This document shows positions 10,418-18,679 of a stretch of 64,000 nucleotides of DNA, in pieces. Made by a program: the position numbers and the translations under genes. Each line of letters starts with the position of its first letter. The stretch's first letter is position 1. The notes beneath the pieces were generated by a model. The model was not told the origin of the DNA, did not search any database, and worked only from the letters and a program-made list of their open reading frames with translations. Source of the DNA: Mesorhizobium sangaii (lineage in GTDB: Bacteria > Pseudomonadota > Alphaproteobacteria > Rhizobiales > Rhizobiaceae). The DNA is taken from contig NZ_JACHEF010000002.1 in assembly GCF_014207355.1 (NCBI RefSeq), positions 310,001-374,000 on the forward strand. The letters are read 5' to 3'.

Positions 10418-11794
10418 ATGAGCCCGGAACGGTCCGACACGCTGGTGCTCTTCGGAGCCACCGGCGACCTCGCCCACAAGAAGATATTTCCAGCCCTTTA
10501 CCAGATGGTGGCCAAGGGCACGCTCACCGAACCGGTGATCGGCGTGGCGTTCGACGCCTGGGACCTCAAGCAATTGCAGGCGCGCGCCCACGACGGCATC
10601 GTCAATGCGCTCGGCAAGATCGACGAAAAATTGTTCGCCAAGTTCGCCTCCCTGCTGCGCTATGTCAGCGGGGACTATCGCGATCCGGCGACGTTCGAAA
10701 AACTGAAAACTGCGCTCGGCACCGCCCAGCGGCCGCTGCACTACATGGCGGTGCCGCCGACCATGTTCGAAACCGTCGTCCAGGGACTGGAGCAATCGGG
10801 CACCGCGCATGGCGCGCGGCTGATGGTGGAAAAGCCCTTCGGGCACGATCTGCAATCGGCGCGCTGGTTGAACCGTGTCCTGCATCTGGTGTTCGACGAA
10901 CCGTCGATCTTCCGCATCGACCACTATCTCGGCAAGGAAGCGATCCAGAACCTGCTCTATTTCCGCTTCGCCAATTCCTTTCTGGAACCGATCTGGAACC
11001 GCAATTTCGTCGAGAGTGTGCAGATCACCATGGCTGAGGATTTCGGCGTCGAGGGGCGTGGCCGCTTCTATGACAATGTCGGGTGCATCAGGGACGTCAT
11101 CGAGAACCATCTGCTCAACATCCTGTTGCTGCTTGCCATGGAGCCACCCGTCGGCCGTTCCGCCGACGATTTGATCGACGAGAAGGTGCAGGTGCTGCGG
11201 GCGATCCGCACCTTGGCGAAAGACGACGTCGTGCGTGGTCAGTTCACCGGCTATCTCGCCGAACCCGGTGTGGCGCCGAACTCACCGGTCGAGACCTTTG
11301 CGGCGGTGCGTTTCTTCGTCGACACCTGGCGCTGGCAGGACGTGCCGTTCTTCATCCGCGCCGGCAAGAACATGCCCGTGCATGTCACCGAAGTGGTGGT
11401 GCGGCTGAAGCGCCCGCCGCTCGACGTCTTCGATCCGATCAAGCCGGCCGACCAGAACTACGTCCGCTTCCGCATCGATCCGCAAGTGGTGATCGCCATC
11501 GGCGCCCAGCGCAAGGCGGCGGGCGACGACATGATCGGCGAACAGGTCGAGCTGACGGCGCTCGACGACAGCAAGAGCGACATGCCGCCCTATGAGCGGC
11601 TGATCGGCGATGCCATGAACGGCAACGGCCAGCTGTTCACCCGCCAGGACGCCAGCGAGCTGGCCTGGCGCATCGTCGGCCCGGTGCTCGGCGACACCAC
11701 GCCGCCGCACCTTTATGAACCGCTCACATGGGGTCCGGCGGACGTGATGGCTGGGTTCGGGCCGCCCAATGGCTGGATCGATCCGGTAAAGTGA
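10418..11794 (+). CDS. zwf: Glucose-6-phosphate 1-dehydrogenase
   Basis: Oxidises glucose 6-phosphate to 6-phosphogluconolactone. 458 aa, slightly shorter than typical Zwf (about 490). The coenzyme fingerprint [19 protein letters not shown] is at the N-terminus and the active-site signature [20 protein letters not shown] starts near 166. I chose ATG 10418 because AGGGGAGA lies 7 bases upstream; an in-frame GTG at 10391 overlaps the gnd stop and would add nine residues. No pgl (6-phosphogluconolactonase) gene is present in this operon, so lactone hydrolysis must be spontaneous or encoded elsewhere. Confidence 0.95.
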   Translation: MSPERSDTLVLFGATGDLAHKKIFPALYQMVAKGTLTEPVIGVAFDAWDLKQLQARAHDGIVNALGKIDEKLFAKFASLLRYVSGDYRDPATFEKLKTALGTAQRPLHYMAVPPTMFETVVQGLEQSGTAHGARLMVEKPFGHDLQSARWLNRVLHLVFDEPSIFRIDHYLGKEAIQNLLYFRFANSFLEPIWNRNFVESVQITMAEDFGVEGRGRFYDNVGCIRDVIENHLLNILLLLAMEPPVGRSADDLIDEKVQVLRAIRTLAKDDVVRGQFTGYLAEPGVAPNSPVETFAAVRFFVDTWRWQDVPFFIRAGKNMPVHVTEVVVRLKRPPLDVFDPIKPADQNYVRFRIDPQVVIAIGAQRKAAGDDMIGEQVELTALDDSKSDMPPYERLIGDAMNGNGQLFTRQDASELAWRIVGPVLGDTTPPHLYEPLTWGPADVMAGFGPPNGWIDPVK

Positions 11795-11808
11795 GTGGAG
11801 GTGACGCG

Positions 11809-12513
11809 ATGGCCAAGGCGGTGAAGCAACCGGCATCGGAACCTGAGAAGATCGTGCTTGCGATCGATATTGGCGGCTCGCATGTCAAGATTCTCAGCAG
11901 CGCCGGCGGCACGGAGCGCCGCGCCGACTCCGGGCCCGGCCTGACGCCGCAGCAGATGACCGATGCGGTGAAGAAGCTTGCCGAGGGCTTGTCCTACGAC
12001 GTCATCTCGATGGGCTACCCCGGCCCGGTCACCCACAACAGGCCGCTCACCGACCCTGCCAATCTCGGCAAGGGTTGGGCCGGCTACGATTTCACCGCGC
12101 AATTCGGCAAGCCGGTGAAGGTGGTCAACGACGCGCTGATGCAGGCCATTGGCAGCTATGAAGGCGGCCGCATGCTGTTCATCGGGTTGGGAACCGGCCT
12201 CGGTGCAGCGATGATCGTCGACAATGTCGCCCAGCCTATGGAACTCGCCCATCTTCCCTACAAGAACGGCAAGAGCTTCGAGGACTATGTCGGCGAACGC
12301 GGCCTGGAAAAGCGCGGCAAGAAGAGATGGCGCAAATATGTCTTCGACGTCGTCGACCGGCTCCGCGCCGCCATGCAGCCCGACTATGTCGTCATTGGCG
12401 GCGGCAATGTCGACAAGCTCGATGAATTGCCCGCCGACAGCCGTCGCGGCGACAACACGCGCGCCTTCGAAGGCGGATTTCGTTTGTGGCGCGACAAGGC
12501 GCTGATAGTTTGA
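11809..12513 (+). CDS. ROK-family glucokinase (polyphosphate-glucokinase-like)
   Basis: 234 aa. The phosphate motif LAIDIGGSHVKILSS is at the N-terminus and a second motif IGLGTGLGAAM near 130. The region ELAHLPYKNGKSFEDYVGER aligns with polyphosphate glucokinases (PpgK) and lacks the CxCGxxGCxE zinc motif of classical ROK kinases. Likely phosphorylates glucose with polyphosphate and/or ATP; the donor cannot be settled from sequence. GGAGG lies 7 bases before the ATG at 11809, and the gene starts 14 bp after the zwf stop. As the last gene of the operon it would feed glucose released by the GH15 enzyme into zwf and gnd. Confidence 0.82.
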   Translation: MAKAVKQPASEPEKIVLAIDIGGSHVKILSSAGGTERRADSGPGLTPQQMTDAVKKLAEGLSYDVISMGYPGPVTHNRPLTDPANLGKGWAGYDFTAQFGKPVKVVNDALMQAIGSYEGGRMLFIGLGTGLGAAMIVDNVAQPMELAHLPYKNGKSFEDYVGERGLEKRGKKRWRKYVFDVVDRLRAAMQPDYVVIGGGNVDKLDELPADSRRGDNTRAFEGGFRLWRDKALIV

Positions 12514-12728
12514 TATTGTTATTGTTTAATATAGTTGTTCAAAATAACGTGTGCCGCGGCATCAAGTCATTGCGCTGCGCAGATTTGCCGACTAGGAATT
12601 CCGCGCCACAACAACGCTGCCCATCCCGTGGATGCACAAAGGACGCCGCAGCATTTTGATCTTGCGCATGATCCTTTCCGGGAATCGAATCCGATTTTCA
12701 GGTCATTCGCTTTAGACGGAGGAATAGA

Positions 12729-13190
12729 TTGACCGACGATAGCAACAGCGCCCGTAAAGACATCGACCTGCTCGAGCTGACGGCTCACATCGTGTCGGCT
12801 TATGTCGAGAAGAACCGCCTGCCCGCTTCTGGTCTGGCCGATCTCATCGCCAGCGTCAGCACTTCGATAAGCGGGCTCGGCCAGCCGGCGGTCCCGGTGG
12901 CGGCACCGCTGGTCCCGGCGGTCAACCCCAGGAAATCGGTGACGCCGGATTTCATCATCTGCCTTGAAGACGGCAAGAAGTTCAAATCCCTGAAGCGTCA
13001 CCTCGGCGTGCATTTCGGCCTGACGCCGGACGCCTACCGCGCCAAATGGGGCTTGCCAGCGGACTATCCCATGGTCGCCCCCAACTATGCCGCATCGCGT
13101 TCGCTGCTGGCGAAGTCGATCGGCCTCGGCCGCAAGGCCGCCGAGGTCGTGCCCGCCAAGGGCAGAGGCAGGAAGAAGGCCTCGGCCTGA
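12729..13190 (+). CDS. mucR: MucR/Ros-family transcriptional regulator with altered zinc finger
   Basis: 153 aa DNA-binding protein of the Ros/MucR family, which in rhizobia and relatives controls exopolysaccharide, motility and host interaction genes. The single prokaryotic zinc-finger region reads FIICLEDGKKFKSLKRHLGV followed by HFGLTPDAYRAKWGL. The first Cys is present, but the position of the second Cys is Asp (CLED instead of CxxC). Start is TTG at 12729, fixed by GGAGGA five bases upstream and by lack of another plausible start. It stands alone behind a 215-bp AT-richer upstream region and is followed by a terminator at 13233. Confidence 0.88.
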   Translation: MTDDSNSARKDIDLLELTAHIVSAYVEKNRLPASGLADLIASVSTSISGLGQPAVPVAAPLVPAVNPRKSVTPDFIICLEDGKKFKSLKRHLGVHFGLTPDAYRAKWGLPADYPMVAPNYAASRSLLAKSIGLGRKAAEVVPAKGRGRKKASA

Positions 13191-13232
13191 GCAATTCGGT
13201 CCTGAGCCAACACTTAGGACGACTGGAACAGA

Positions 13233-13272
13233 AGCCTGCCGGCGAATCCGCCTTGGCAGGCTCAATGTTTTT
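13233..13272 (+). terminator. Rho-independent terminator after mucR
   Basis: Stem AGCCTGCC / GGCAGGCT with an inner GGCG/CGCC extension, followed by CAATGTTTTTG. It lies 42 bp after the mucR stop and before the aminotransferase start, so it separates the two units. Confidence 0.6.
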
Positions 13273-13312
13273 GTGGCTTGGATGAACCGGACGGGTTCTT
13301 TGGGGGGAAGCC

Positions 13313-14413
13313 ATGAACTACACCAGGATGGTGATCGAGAAAGAAGCGCCGGAAGAATACGGTTACGACCGGATCCGCTACAACCTCTCTGAAAGTTCGA
13401 TCGCCGACCAGAAACTCTCCGACATCGGCCTGTCCTTGCCCGATCTCACGCTTTTCTACGGCGAGCATCGCGGCGACAAGGAGTTGCGCGCGCTGATTGC
13501 CGCGCAGGACGCCGGCATCTCGCCCGATGATGTGCTGGTCACCGCCGGTGCCGCCGGGGCGCTGTTCATCATCTCGACCTCGCTGTTGTCGAAGAGCGAT
13601 CATTTGGTCGTCATCAGGCCCAACTACGCCACCAACATCGAGACCCCTAGGGCGATCGGCTGCGCCATCAGCTTTGTCGACCTGGCCTTCGACGACGGCT
13701 TCGCCGTCGATGTCGGCCAGGTGGCGGCGGCGATCCAGCCGAACACCAGGCTGATCAGCGTCACCTGCCCGCACAATCCGACCGGCACGATGATGGGCCG
13801 GGCCGAACTCGACGCGCTGGTCGCCCTCGCGGAAAGCAGGAACTGTCATTTGCTGGTCGACGAGACCTATCGCGACCTCTCCTATGGCAAGCGCCTGCCG
13901 TCGGCTGCATCGCTGAGCCGGAAGGCGATCAGCGTCTCGTCGCTGTCCAAGGCCTTCGGCATTCCCGGCATCCGCATCGGCTGGCTGATCACCAGGGATG
14001 CGGAACTTCAGGAGAAATTCCTCGCCGCCAAGGAGCAGATCGGCATCTGCGGCAGCGTCATCGACGAAGGCATCGCGCGCGGCATGCTGCAGCGCCGGGA
14101 CGCGTTCCTGGCGACGCTGCTGCCCGAAATGGCCAGGCGCCGCGACATCGTCCAGGCCTGGATCGACCGTGAGCCGCTGGTCGACTGGGTACGGCCTGAA
14201 GGCGGTGTCGTCGGCTTCCCGCGCCTGAACGTCGATCCCGGCTTCGACCTCGACCGGTTCTATGTGAACCTGCTGGAAAGCCATGGCGCCTATGTCGGAC
14301 CCGGCCATTGGTTCGAAATGCCGAAGCGCTTCTTCCGCGTCGGTTTTGGCTGGCCGACGGAAGCCGAGTTGAGGAGCGGCCTCGACGCCATCTCCGCGGC
14401 GCTCAGGCAATAA
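13313..14413 (+). CDS. PLP-dependent aminotransferase, class I/II fold
   Basis: 366 aa, fold-type I aminotransferase. Visible are the glycine-rich GAAGALFIISTSLL cofactor loop, the CPHNPTGTMMG motif (residues around 155), LLVDETYRDLSYG with the cofactor Asp, and the PLP-binding Lys in VSSLSKAFGIPGIRIGW near 211, followed by the substrate Arg region near the C-terminus. The substrate is not evident; capreomycidine-synthase-like and aspartate/valine-type enzymes share this layout. GGGGGGAAGCC precedes the ATG. It sits between mucR and an MFS exporter gene, which starts 162 bp later. Confidence 0.85.
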   Translation: MNYTRMVIEKEAPEEYGYDRIRYNLSESSIADQKLSDIGLSLPDLTLFYGEHRGDKELRALIAAQDAGISPDDVLVTAGAAGALFIISTSLLSKSDHLVVIRPNYATNIETPRAIGCAISFVDLAFDDGFAVDVGQVAAAIQPNTRLISVTCPHNPTGTMMGRAELDALVALAESRNCHLLVDETYRDLSYGKRLPSAASLSRKAISVSSLSKAFGIPGIRIGWLITRDAELQEKFLAAKEQIGICGSVIDEGIARGMLQRRDAFLATLLPEMARRRDIVQAWIDREPLVDWVRPEGGVVGFPRLNVDPGFDLDRFYVNLLESHGAYVGPGHWFEMPKRFFRVGFGWPTEAELRSGLDAISAALRQ

Positions 14414-14575
14414 CATCCTCGTGCAATCAACAGAAACAGGGTGAAATTTCGTTGATCCAGCGCTGATTTTGGCGCACATCGCGCTGCGAACTTTGTTAGA
14501 AGTTCCCTTGGCCGGAACAGCGCCCATCCGGGAAGTGCCCCGCCGGCCGATGCCATCGCAACGGGGCCTCGATCC

Positions 14576-15814
14576 ATGACTGCCGCACAAACCCTGCCGG
14601 ACCAGCGCTATGCCGCGTTCCGCCACGGCTCCTTCCTGAGCTATTGGGCGGCGCGTTTCCTCACCACCTTCGCCACCATGATCGTGTCGGTCGCGGTCGG
14701 CTGGCAGATGTATGACCTGACGCGGGATCCCCTCGATCTCGGCCTGGTCGGCATCGTCCAGTTCCTGCCGTCGCTGTTGCTGGTGCTGGTCACCGGTGTC
14801 GTCGCCGACCGCTTCGGCCGTCGCTTGATCATGGCGCTGGCGGTGGTGGTTGAGGCGATCTGCGCGCTGACGCTGCTGTTCCTGACCCTGCATGGCATCA
14901 GCGGACCGCTGCCGATCTTCGTCGTGCTCGCCATGTTCGGCGTCGCCCGCGCCTTCTTCGGCCCGGCCTCGGCCTCGCTGTTCGCCAATCTGGTGCCGCC
15001 GGAGGATTTCGCCAACGCCATCGCCTGGAATTCGTCGGCCTGGCAGACGGCGACCATCGTCGGCCCGGTCGCCGGCGGCCTGCTGTATGGCGTGTCGGCG
15101 GAAGTCGCCTATGGCACCGCCGCCGTGCTTATGCTTGCGTCCGGGTTGCTGATCTTCACCATCCCGAAGCCCGCGCAACGCACCGAGACCGAGAAGCCGA
15201 CGCTGCAGAACCTTTTCGGTGGGTTCAGCTATATCTGGAGCGAGAAGATCGTTCTGGGCGCCATCTCGCTCGATCTGTTCGCCGTGCTTTTGTCTGGCGC
15301 CTCGGCGCTGTTGCCGATCTACGCGCGCGACATCCTCCAGCTCGGCCCCTGGGGCCTAGGCTTGCTACGTTCGGCGCCGGGCGTCGGCGCCATCTTCGTC
15401 GCCATCTGGTTGGCCGGCCATCCGATCCGCAACCATGCGGGGCTGATCATGCTCGGCTTCGTTGCAGCGTTCGGCGCCTTCACTGTGCTGTTCGGCCTGT
15501 CGACCATCACCTGGCTGTCGATCGCAGCGCTCGCCTTCCTTGGCGCTACCGACATGTTCAGCGTCTATATCAGGGAGACCTTGATCCAGCTGTGGACGCC
15601 CGACCATGTTCGCGGCCGCGTCAACGCCGTCAACCAGGTCTTCGTCGGCGCCTCCAACGAGGTCGGCGAATTCCGCGCCGGCACGATGGCGGCGTTGATC
15701 GGCACGGTGCCTGCGGTCGTGGTCGGCGGCGTCGGCGCGATCGCGGTCGCGGGGCTGTGGATGGTGCTGTTCCCGCAATTGCGCAAGGTGCGCCACCTCA
15801 ACGGCCGAAACTGA
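14576..15814 (+). CDS. MFS transporter (EntS/MFS_3-like exporter)
   Basis: 412 aa, 12 predicted membrane segments. The family loop DRFGRRLIMALAVVVE after segment 2 and the AFFGPASASLFANLVPPEDF stretch are typical of the MFS_3 group that includes the enterobactin exporter EntS and macrolide effluxers. The end is a short hydrophilic tail (LRKVRHLNGRN). The ATG at 14576 has no strong Shine-Dalgarno. It is convergent with the amidotransferase gene, with only 3 bp between the two stops. Substrate unknown. Confidence 0.88.
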   Translation: MTAAQTLPDQRYAAFRHGSFLSYWAARFLTTFATMIVSVAVGWQMYDLTRDPLDLGLVGIVQFLPSLLLVLVTGVVADRFGRRLIMALAVVVEAICALTLLFLTLHGISGPLPIFVVLAMFGVARAFFGPASASLFANLVPPEDFANAIAWNSSAWQTATIVGPVAGGLLYGVSAEVAYGTAAVLMLASGLLIFTIPKPAQRTETEKPTLQNLFGGFSYIWSEKIVLGAISLDLFAVLLSGASALLPIYARDILQLGPWGLGLLRSAPGVGAIFVAIWLAGHPIRNHAGLIMLGFVAAFGAFTVLFGLSTITWLSIAALAFLGATDMFSVYIRETLIQLWTPDHVRGRVNAVNQVFVGASNEVGEFRAGTMAALIGTVPAVVVGGVGAIAVAGLWMVLFPQLRKVRHLNGRN

Positions 15815-15817
15815 CGT

Positions 15818-16534
15818 CTACCGCAGCGCCGGCTTGCCGAAGATCATCCGCAGGAATTCATCCAGCCAGCGCTTGAGATACATGTCCCAGATCAGCCGGC
15901 CGCCGAGATGATCGCGGCCGGGCTGCGCCCCGGGCAACTCGAAGCGATGCGCGCCGCGCACCACCCAGCGCTGCATCATCGCCCTGGTCAACTCGCCATG
16001 GAACTGGATGCCCCAGGCATTGTCGCCATAGCGGAAGGCCTGGTTGGGATAGGTCTCGGCCGTCGCCAGCAGCGTCGCGTCCCTGGGCAGTGAAAAGCCC
16101 TCGCGGTGGAACTGATAGACCATCTCCGGCCAATGCATCAGGGTTTTGCCGGCTTCGGTCGCCTTCAGCGGATACCAGCCGATCTCGACCAGCCCTTCGC
16201 CGTGACCCTCGACCTTGCCGCCGAGATGGTTGACGAGCATCTGCGCACCAAGGCAGATGCCAAGGCACGGCCGGTTCTCCTTGAGCGGTATTTCCAGCCA
16301 GGCGGTCTCGCGACGAACGAACTCGTCCTCGTCATTGGCGCTCATCGGACCGCCGAACACCACAGTGCCGGCGTGGCCCTCCAGCGTTCCCGGCAAGGTA
16401 TCGCCGAGCGGCGGGCGCCGAATGTCGAGCTCGAAGCCCTCTTCCAGGAGCATGTGGCCGACGCGTCCGGGGCTCGAATTCTCCTGATGCAGCACGATCA
16501 GGATCTTTGGCTTCGAACTCGTTTGGCGCGGCAT
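15818..16534 (-). CDS. Class I glutamine amidotransferase-like protein
   Basis: 238 aa. The nucleophile elbow is CLGICLGAQMLVNHLGG, and the catalytic His lies in AWGIQFHGELT near 170. The N-terminus KILIVLHQENSSPGRVGHML resembles GMP-synthase-like stand-alone amidotransferases. The start at 16534 (MPRQTSSKPK) was chosen because the upstream open frame is low-complexity and lies inside the TerB gene. It is 17 bp downstream of the TerB gene and so probably the last gene of the hem-Mic60-hemY transcript. The acceptor of ammonia, if any, is unknown. Confidence 0.82.
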   Translation of the reverse strand: MPRQTSSKPKILIVLHQENSSPGRVGHMLLEEGFELDIRRPPLGDTLPGTLEGHAGTVVFGGPMSANDEDEFVRRETAWLEIPLKENRPCLGICLGAQMLVNHLGGKVEGHGEGLVEIGWYPLKATEAGKTLMHWPEMVYQFHREGFSLPRDATLLATAETYPNQAFRYGDNAWGIQFHGELTRAMMQRWVVRGAHRFELPGAQPGRDHLGGRLIWDMYLKRWLDEFLRMIFGKPALR

Positions 16535-16551
16535 GGGCAGGCGAAATCCGT

Positions 16552-17031
16552 CTATTCGTCGCTCGATGTTCCGGTGGCGTCGGGTGCCTGCTCCGCCGCC
16601 TTGCGGCGCGCCTCGATGCGGTCGCGGCGTTCGACGCCGATCAGCTCGGCGACGCGCCAGACCGTGTTGTCCTCGAGCTCGTGCAGTTCGCCATCGGCGT
16701 AGACGATCTCCCACATCAGGCCGATGAAGGCCTTACGCGCCTCGGCATCGAGATGGCGCTTCAAGACACTGGTGAAGGCATAGAGATCGATCGCCTCATT
16801 GTCGGCCTGCTCGCCGGCGGCGGCGAGCGCTTCGAGCTCGGCGCCGCTGATCGAGTAGCTCTGGGCCAGCACCGCCTTGAACCGCTCCCACTCGACATCC
16901 TGGCGCACGCCATCGGCATTCATGACGTGATAGAGGAGCGCCGAAGCCGCGACGCGCGGATCGTCGGTGCTGGCATGCGTGCCGGCGCCGGCCGGCAAAT
17001 CCCTCAGAAATGACAGAACACGTTCAAACAT
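16552..17031 (-). CDS. TerB-family (tellurite-resistance-like) protein
   Basis: 159 aa, all-helical TerB-like domain over most of the length: ASALLYHVMNADGVRQDVEW and GLMWEIVYADGELHELEDNT are the paired acidic helix motifs that bind metal in TerB proteins. A charged C-terminal tail follows. Start at 17031 (MFERVLSFLRD) has GGGGA upstream. It lies 36 bp after hemY on the same strand. Function in this context is not established; TerB-like domains are linked to stress responses at the envelope, but no ter operon is present here. Confidence 0.8.
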   Translation of the reverse strand: MFERVLSFLRDLPAGAGTHASTDDPRVAASALLYHVMNADGVRQDVEWERFKAVLAQSYSISGAELEALAAAGEQADNEAIDLYAFTSVLKRHLDAEARKAFIGLMWEIVYADGELHELEDNTVWRVAELIGVERRDRIEARRKAAEQAPDATGTSSDE

Positions 17032-17067
17032 ATTCCATTCCCCAACGGCCCTCACGGCCGGCCCAAC

Positions 17068-18669
17068 TCAAAACAACCGAAACCGGCGCGGCGACTTTTC
17101 CGCTTCCTCGTCGGGATCGACGCCGGGATCGTCCGGCAGGCGCGCATGCTCCTCGGCCGGCTCGACGGCTTCGGCGTTGGCCGGCACCTCGGCGAAGGCG
17201 GCGGCCGTGATCGGCCGAACCTGATCTTCCTCGCGGCCTTCAGCCTCCTTGCCCGCAGAAATTTCGCCGCCGGCGTCATCGATCACCTCGACCGGCCTCT
17301 CGCTCACCGACTTTGCCAGCGCTTCGATGACCGGCACGGGGGCGGCCGATGCATCATCATGGCTGTCGATCAGCTGGCCGAGTCGCTCCATCGGCGCACG
17401 CCACTCGAAGGCGTCGAGCCGGCCGGTGACCGGCGATACCGGCGCCCAGCGCTCCGAAACGACGCCGTCGGCGACCCAAGCCGGATCGCGCGGCGCCCGA
17501 ACCGCCCTGGACAAAAGCTGCCGCACCTTGCCCTGGTCGCCGGTATCGGCCTCCTCGATGTCGGCCAATAGCAGATAGGCACCCTCGCGGCGGTCCATCC
17601 TGATCGCCGCCTCGGCCTCGCGGCGGGCGGTCGAAAAATCCAGTGCGTCAAGTGCTGCGCGCGCCACCGTCATCGACGACTCGGCGTGGTTCTTCTTCAT
17701 CTCCTGCAGCTTCTTCGCCCGGTTGAGGCGGTCGAGCACCGCATCGCCCGGCCGTGCATGTGTATAGAGCTCGGCAATCTCAGGATGCGGCTCGGCCCTC
17801 CACGCCGTCTCGAGGATTTTCGAGCCCTTGCGCACGTCGTTCTGCTTGAACAGCGCGGCCGCGGCGACGACAGCGGCGGGGACGAAATCCGGCCGCAGCC
17901 GGTTGGCCTCGATCGCCGCGGTTCTGGCGGCAGTCGGATCGCTACCGGCAAGCGCTTGCGCCTTGGCGGTCAACAGCACGGCACGGCGGCGGTTGGCGGC
18001 ATCGCGTTCGATCTGCCGTGTGGACTTCTGCGCGTCGACGAGTTTCAGCGCCCCGTCCCAGTCGCCGCGCGCGGTCAATTCTTCCAGTGTCGATTCGGCT
18101 GCCCAGGCCAGTTGCGGCGCCATAACGGCGGCGCGGCCGGCATAGTGCCTGGCGGCGTTGCGGTCGCCGAGCCGTTCGGCTTCGAGATAGAGCCCGCGCA
18201 GGCCGAGCAGCCGCATTTCGGGATCGTCGAGCATGCTCTCGAATTTCTGCCGCGCGCCTTCATGATCACCTTCGAGCAGCGACGCCTGCGCCTCGAGCAG
18301 ATGAATCAGCGGCTCCTGGTCGGAACGGATCAGCTTGGCCGCTTCCTTGGTTTTCTTCCGAGCCAGCGCGCCGTCACCGGCGCCGGCGGCGATCATGCCG
18401 GTCGACAGCGCCTGATAGCCACGGTCGCGGCGGCGCACGCGGAAATAACGCGAAATGGTGTAGGGGCTGTTCCACAGCGACTTGACCAGCCACCAGAAGA
18501 TCATCACCGCGGCGACGACGGCAACGACGGCCACCGCCGCCACCATCAGGCTGACCTGGTACTGGTAGCCGCTGAAAGTGACGACCATGTCGCCCGGCCG
18601 GTCGGCTAGCCAGGCAAAGCCCAGTCCGAGCGCGAAAACGACGATGAGGAAGGCCAAGAGGCGGATCAT
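17068..18669 (-). CDS. hemY: HemY-type membrane protein with HemY_N domain
   Basis: 533 aa. Two N-terminal membrane segments (about 3-21 and 40-62: LLAFLIVVFALGLGFAWLA and VAAVAVVAVVAAVMIFWWLV) form the HemY_N domain, followed by TPR-like helical repeats to about 430 and an acidic, low-complexity C-terminal tail rich in Glu and Pro. Proteobacterial HemY of this type is conserved beside hemCD but is not the coproporphyrinogen oxidase also called HemY; its role is unclear, possibly scaffolding. ATG at 18669 is 10 bp after the stop of the Mic60-like gene, so they are cotranscribed. Confidence 0.88.
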   Translation of the reverse strand: MIRLLAFLIVVFALGLGFAWLADRPGDMVVTFSGYQYQVSLMVAAVAVVAVVAAVMIFWWLVKSLWNSPYTISRYFRVRRRDRGYQALSTGMIAAGAGDGALARKKTKEAAKLIRSDQEPLIHLLEAQASLLEGDHEGARQKFESMLDDPEMRLLGLRGLYLEAERLGDRNAARHYAGRAAVMAPQLAWAAESTLEELTARGDWDGALKLVDAQKSTRQIERDAANRRRAVLLTAKAQALAGSDPTAARTAAIEANRLRPDFVPAAVVAAAALFKQNDVRKGSKILETAWRAEPHPEIAELYTHARPGDAVLDRLNRAKKLQEMKKNHAESSMTVARAALDALDFSTARREAEAAIRMDRREGAYLLLADIEEADTGDQGKVRQLLSRAVRAPRDPAWVADGVVSERWAPVSPVTGRLDAFEWRAPMERLGQLIDSHDDASAAPVPVIEALAKSVSERPVEVIDDAGGEISAGKEAEGREEDQVRPITAAAFAEVPANAEAVEPAEEHARLPDDPGVDPDEEAEKSPRRFRLF

Positions 18670-18679
18670 GGTGTTGCCC

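Noticed and set aside
12535-12732. 65-codon frame just upstream of mucR
   Set aside because: Begins with TTG without a ribosome site, reads into the mucR ribosome-binding site and start, and has no protein-like pattern; the gap more likely holds the mucR promoter.
13262-15178. 638-codon minus-strand frame under the aminotransferase and MFS genes
   Set aside because: Translation is low-complexity and Asp/Arg/Gln/Gly-rich; the plus strand encodes well-formed aminotransferase and transporter motifs.
16552-17031. Tellurite-resistance operon
   Set aside because: Only one TerB-like gene is present, embedded in the haem/Mic60 cluster; no terA, terC, terD or terZ homologues.
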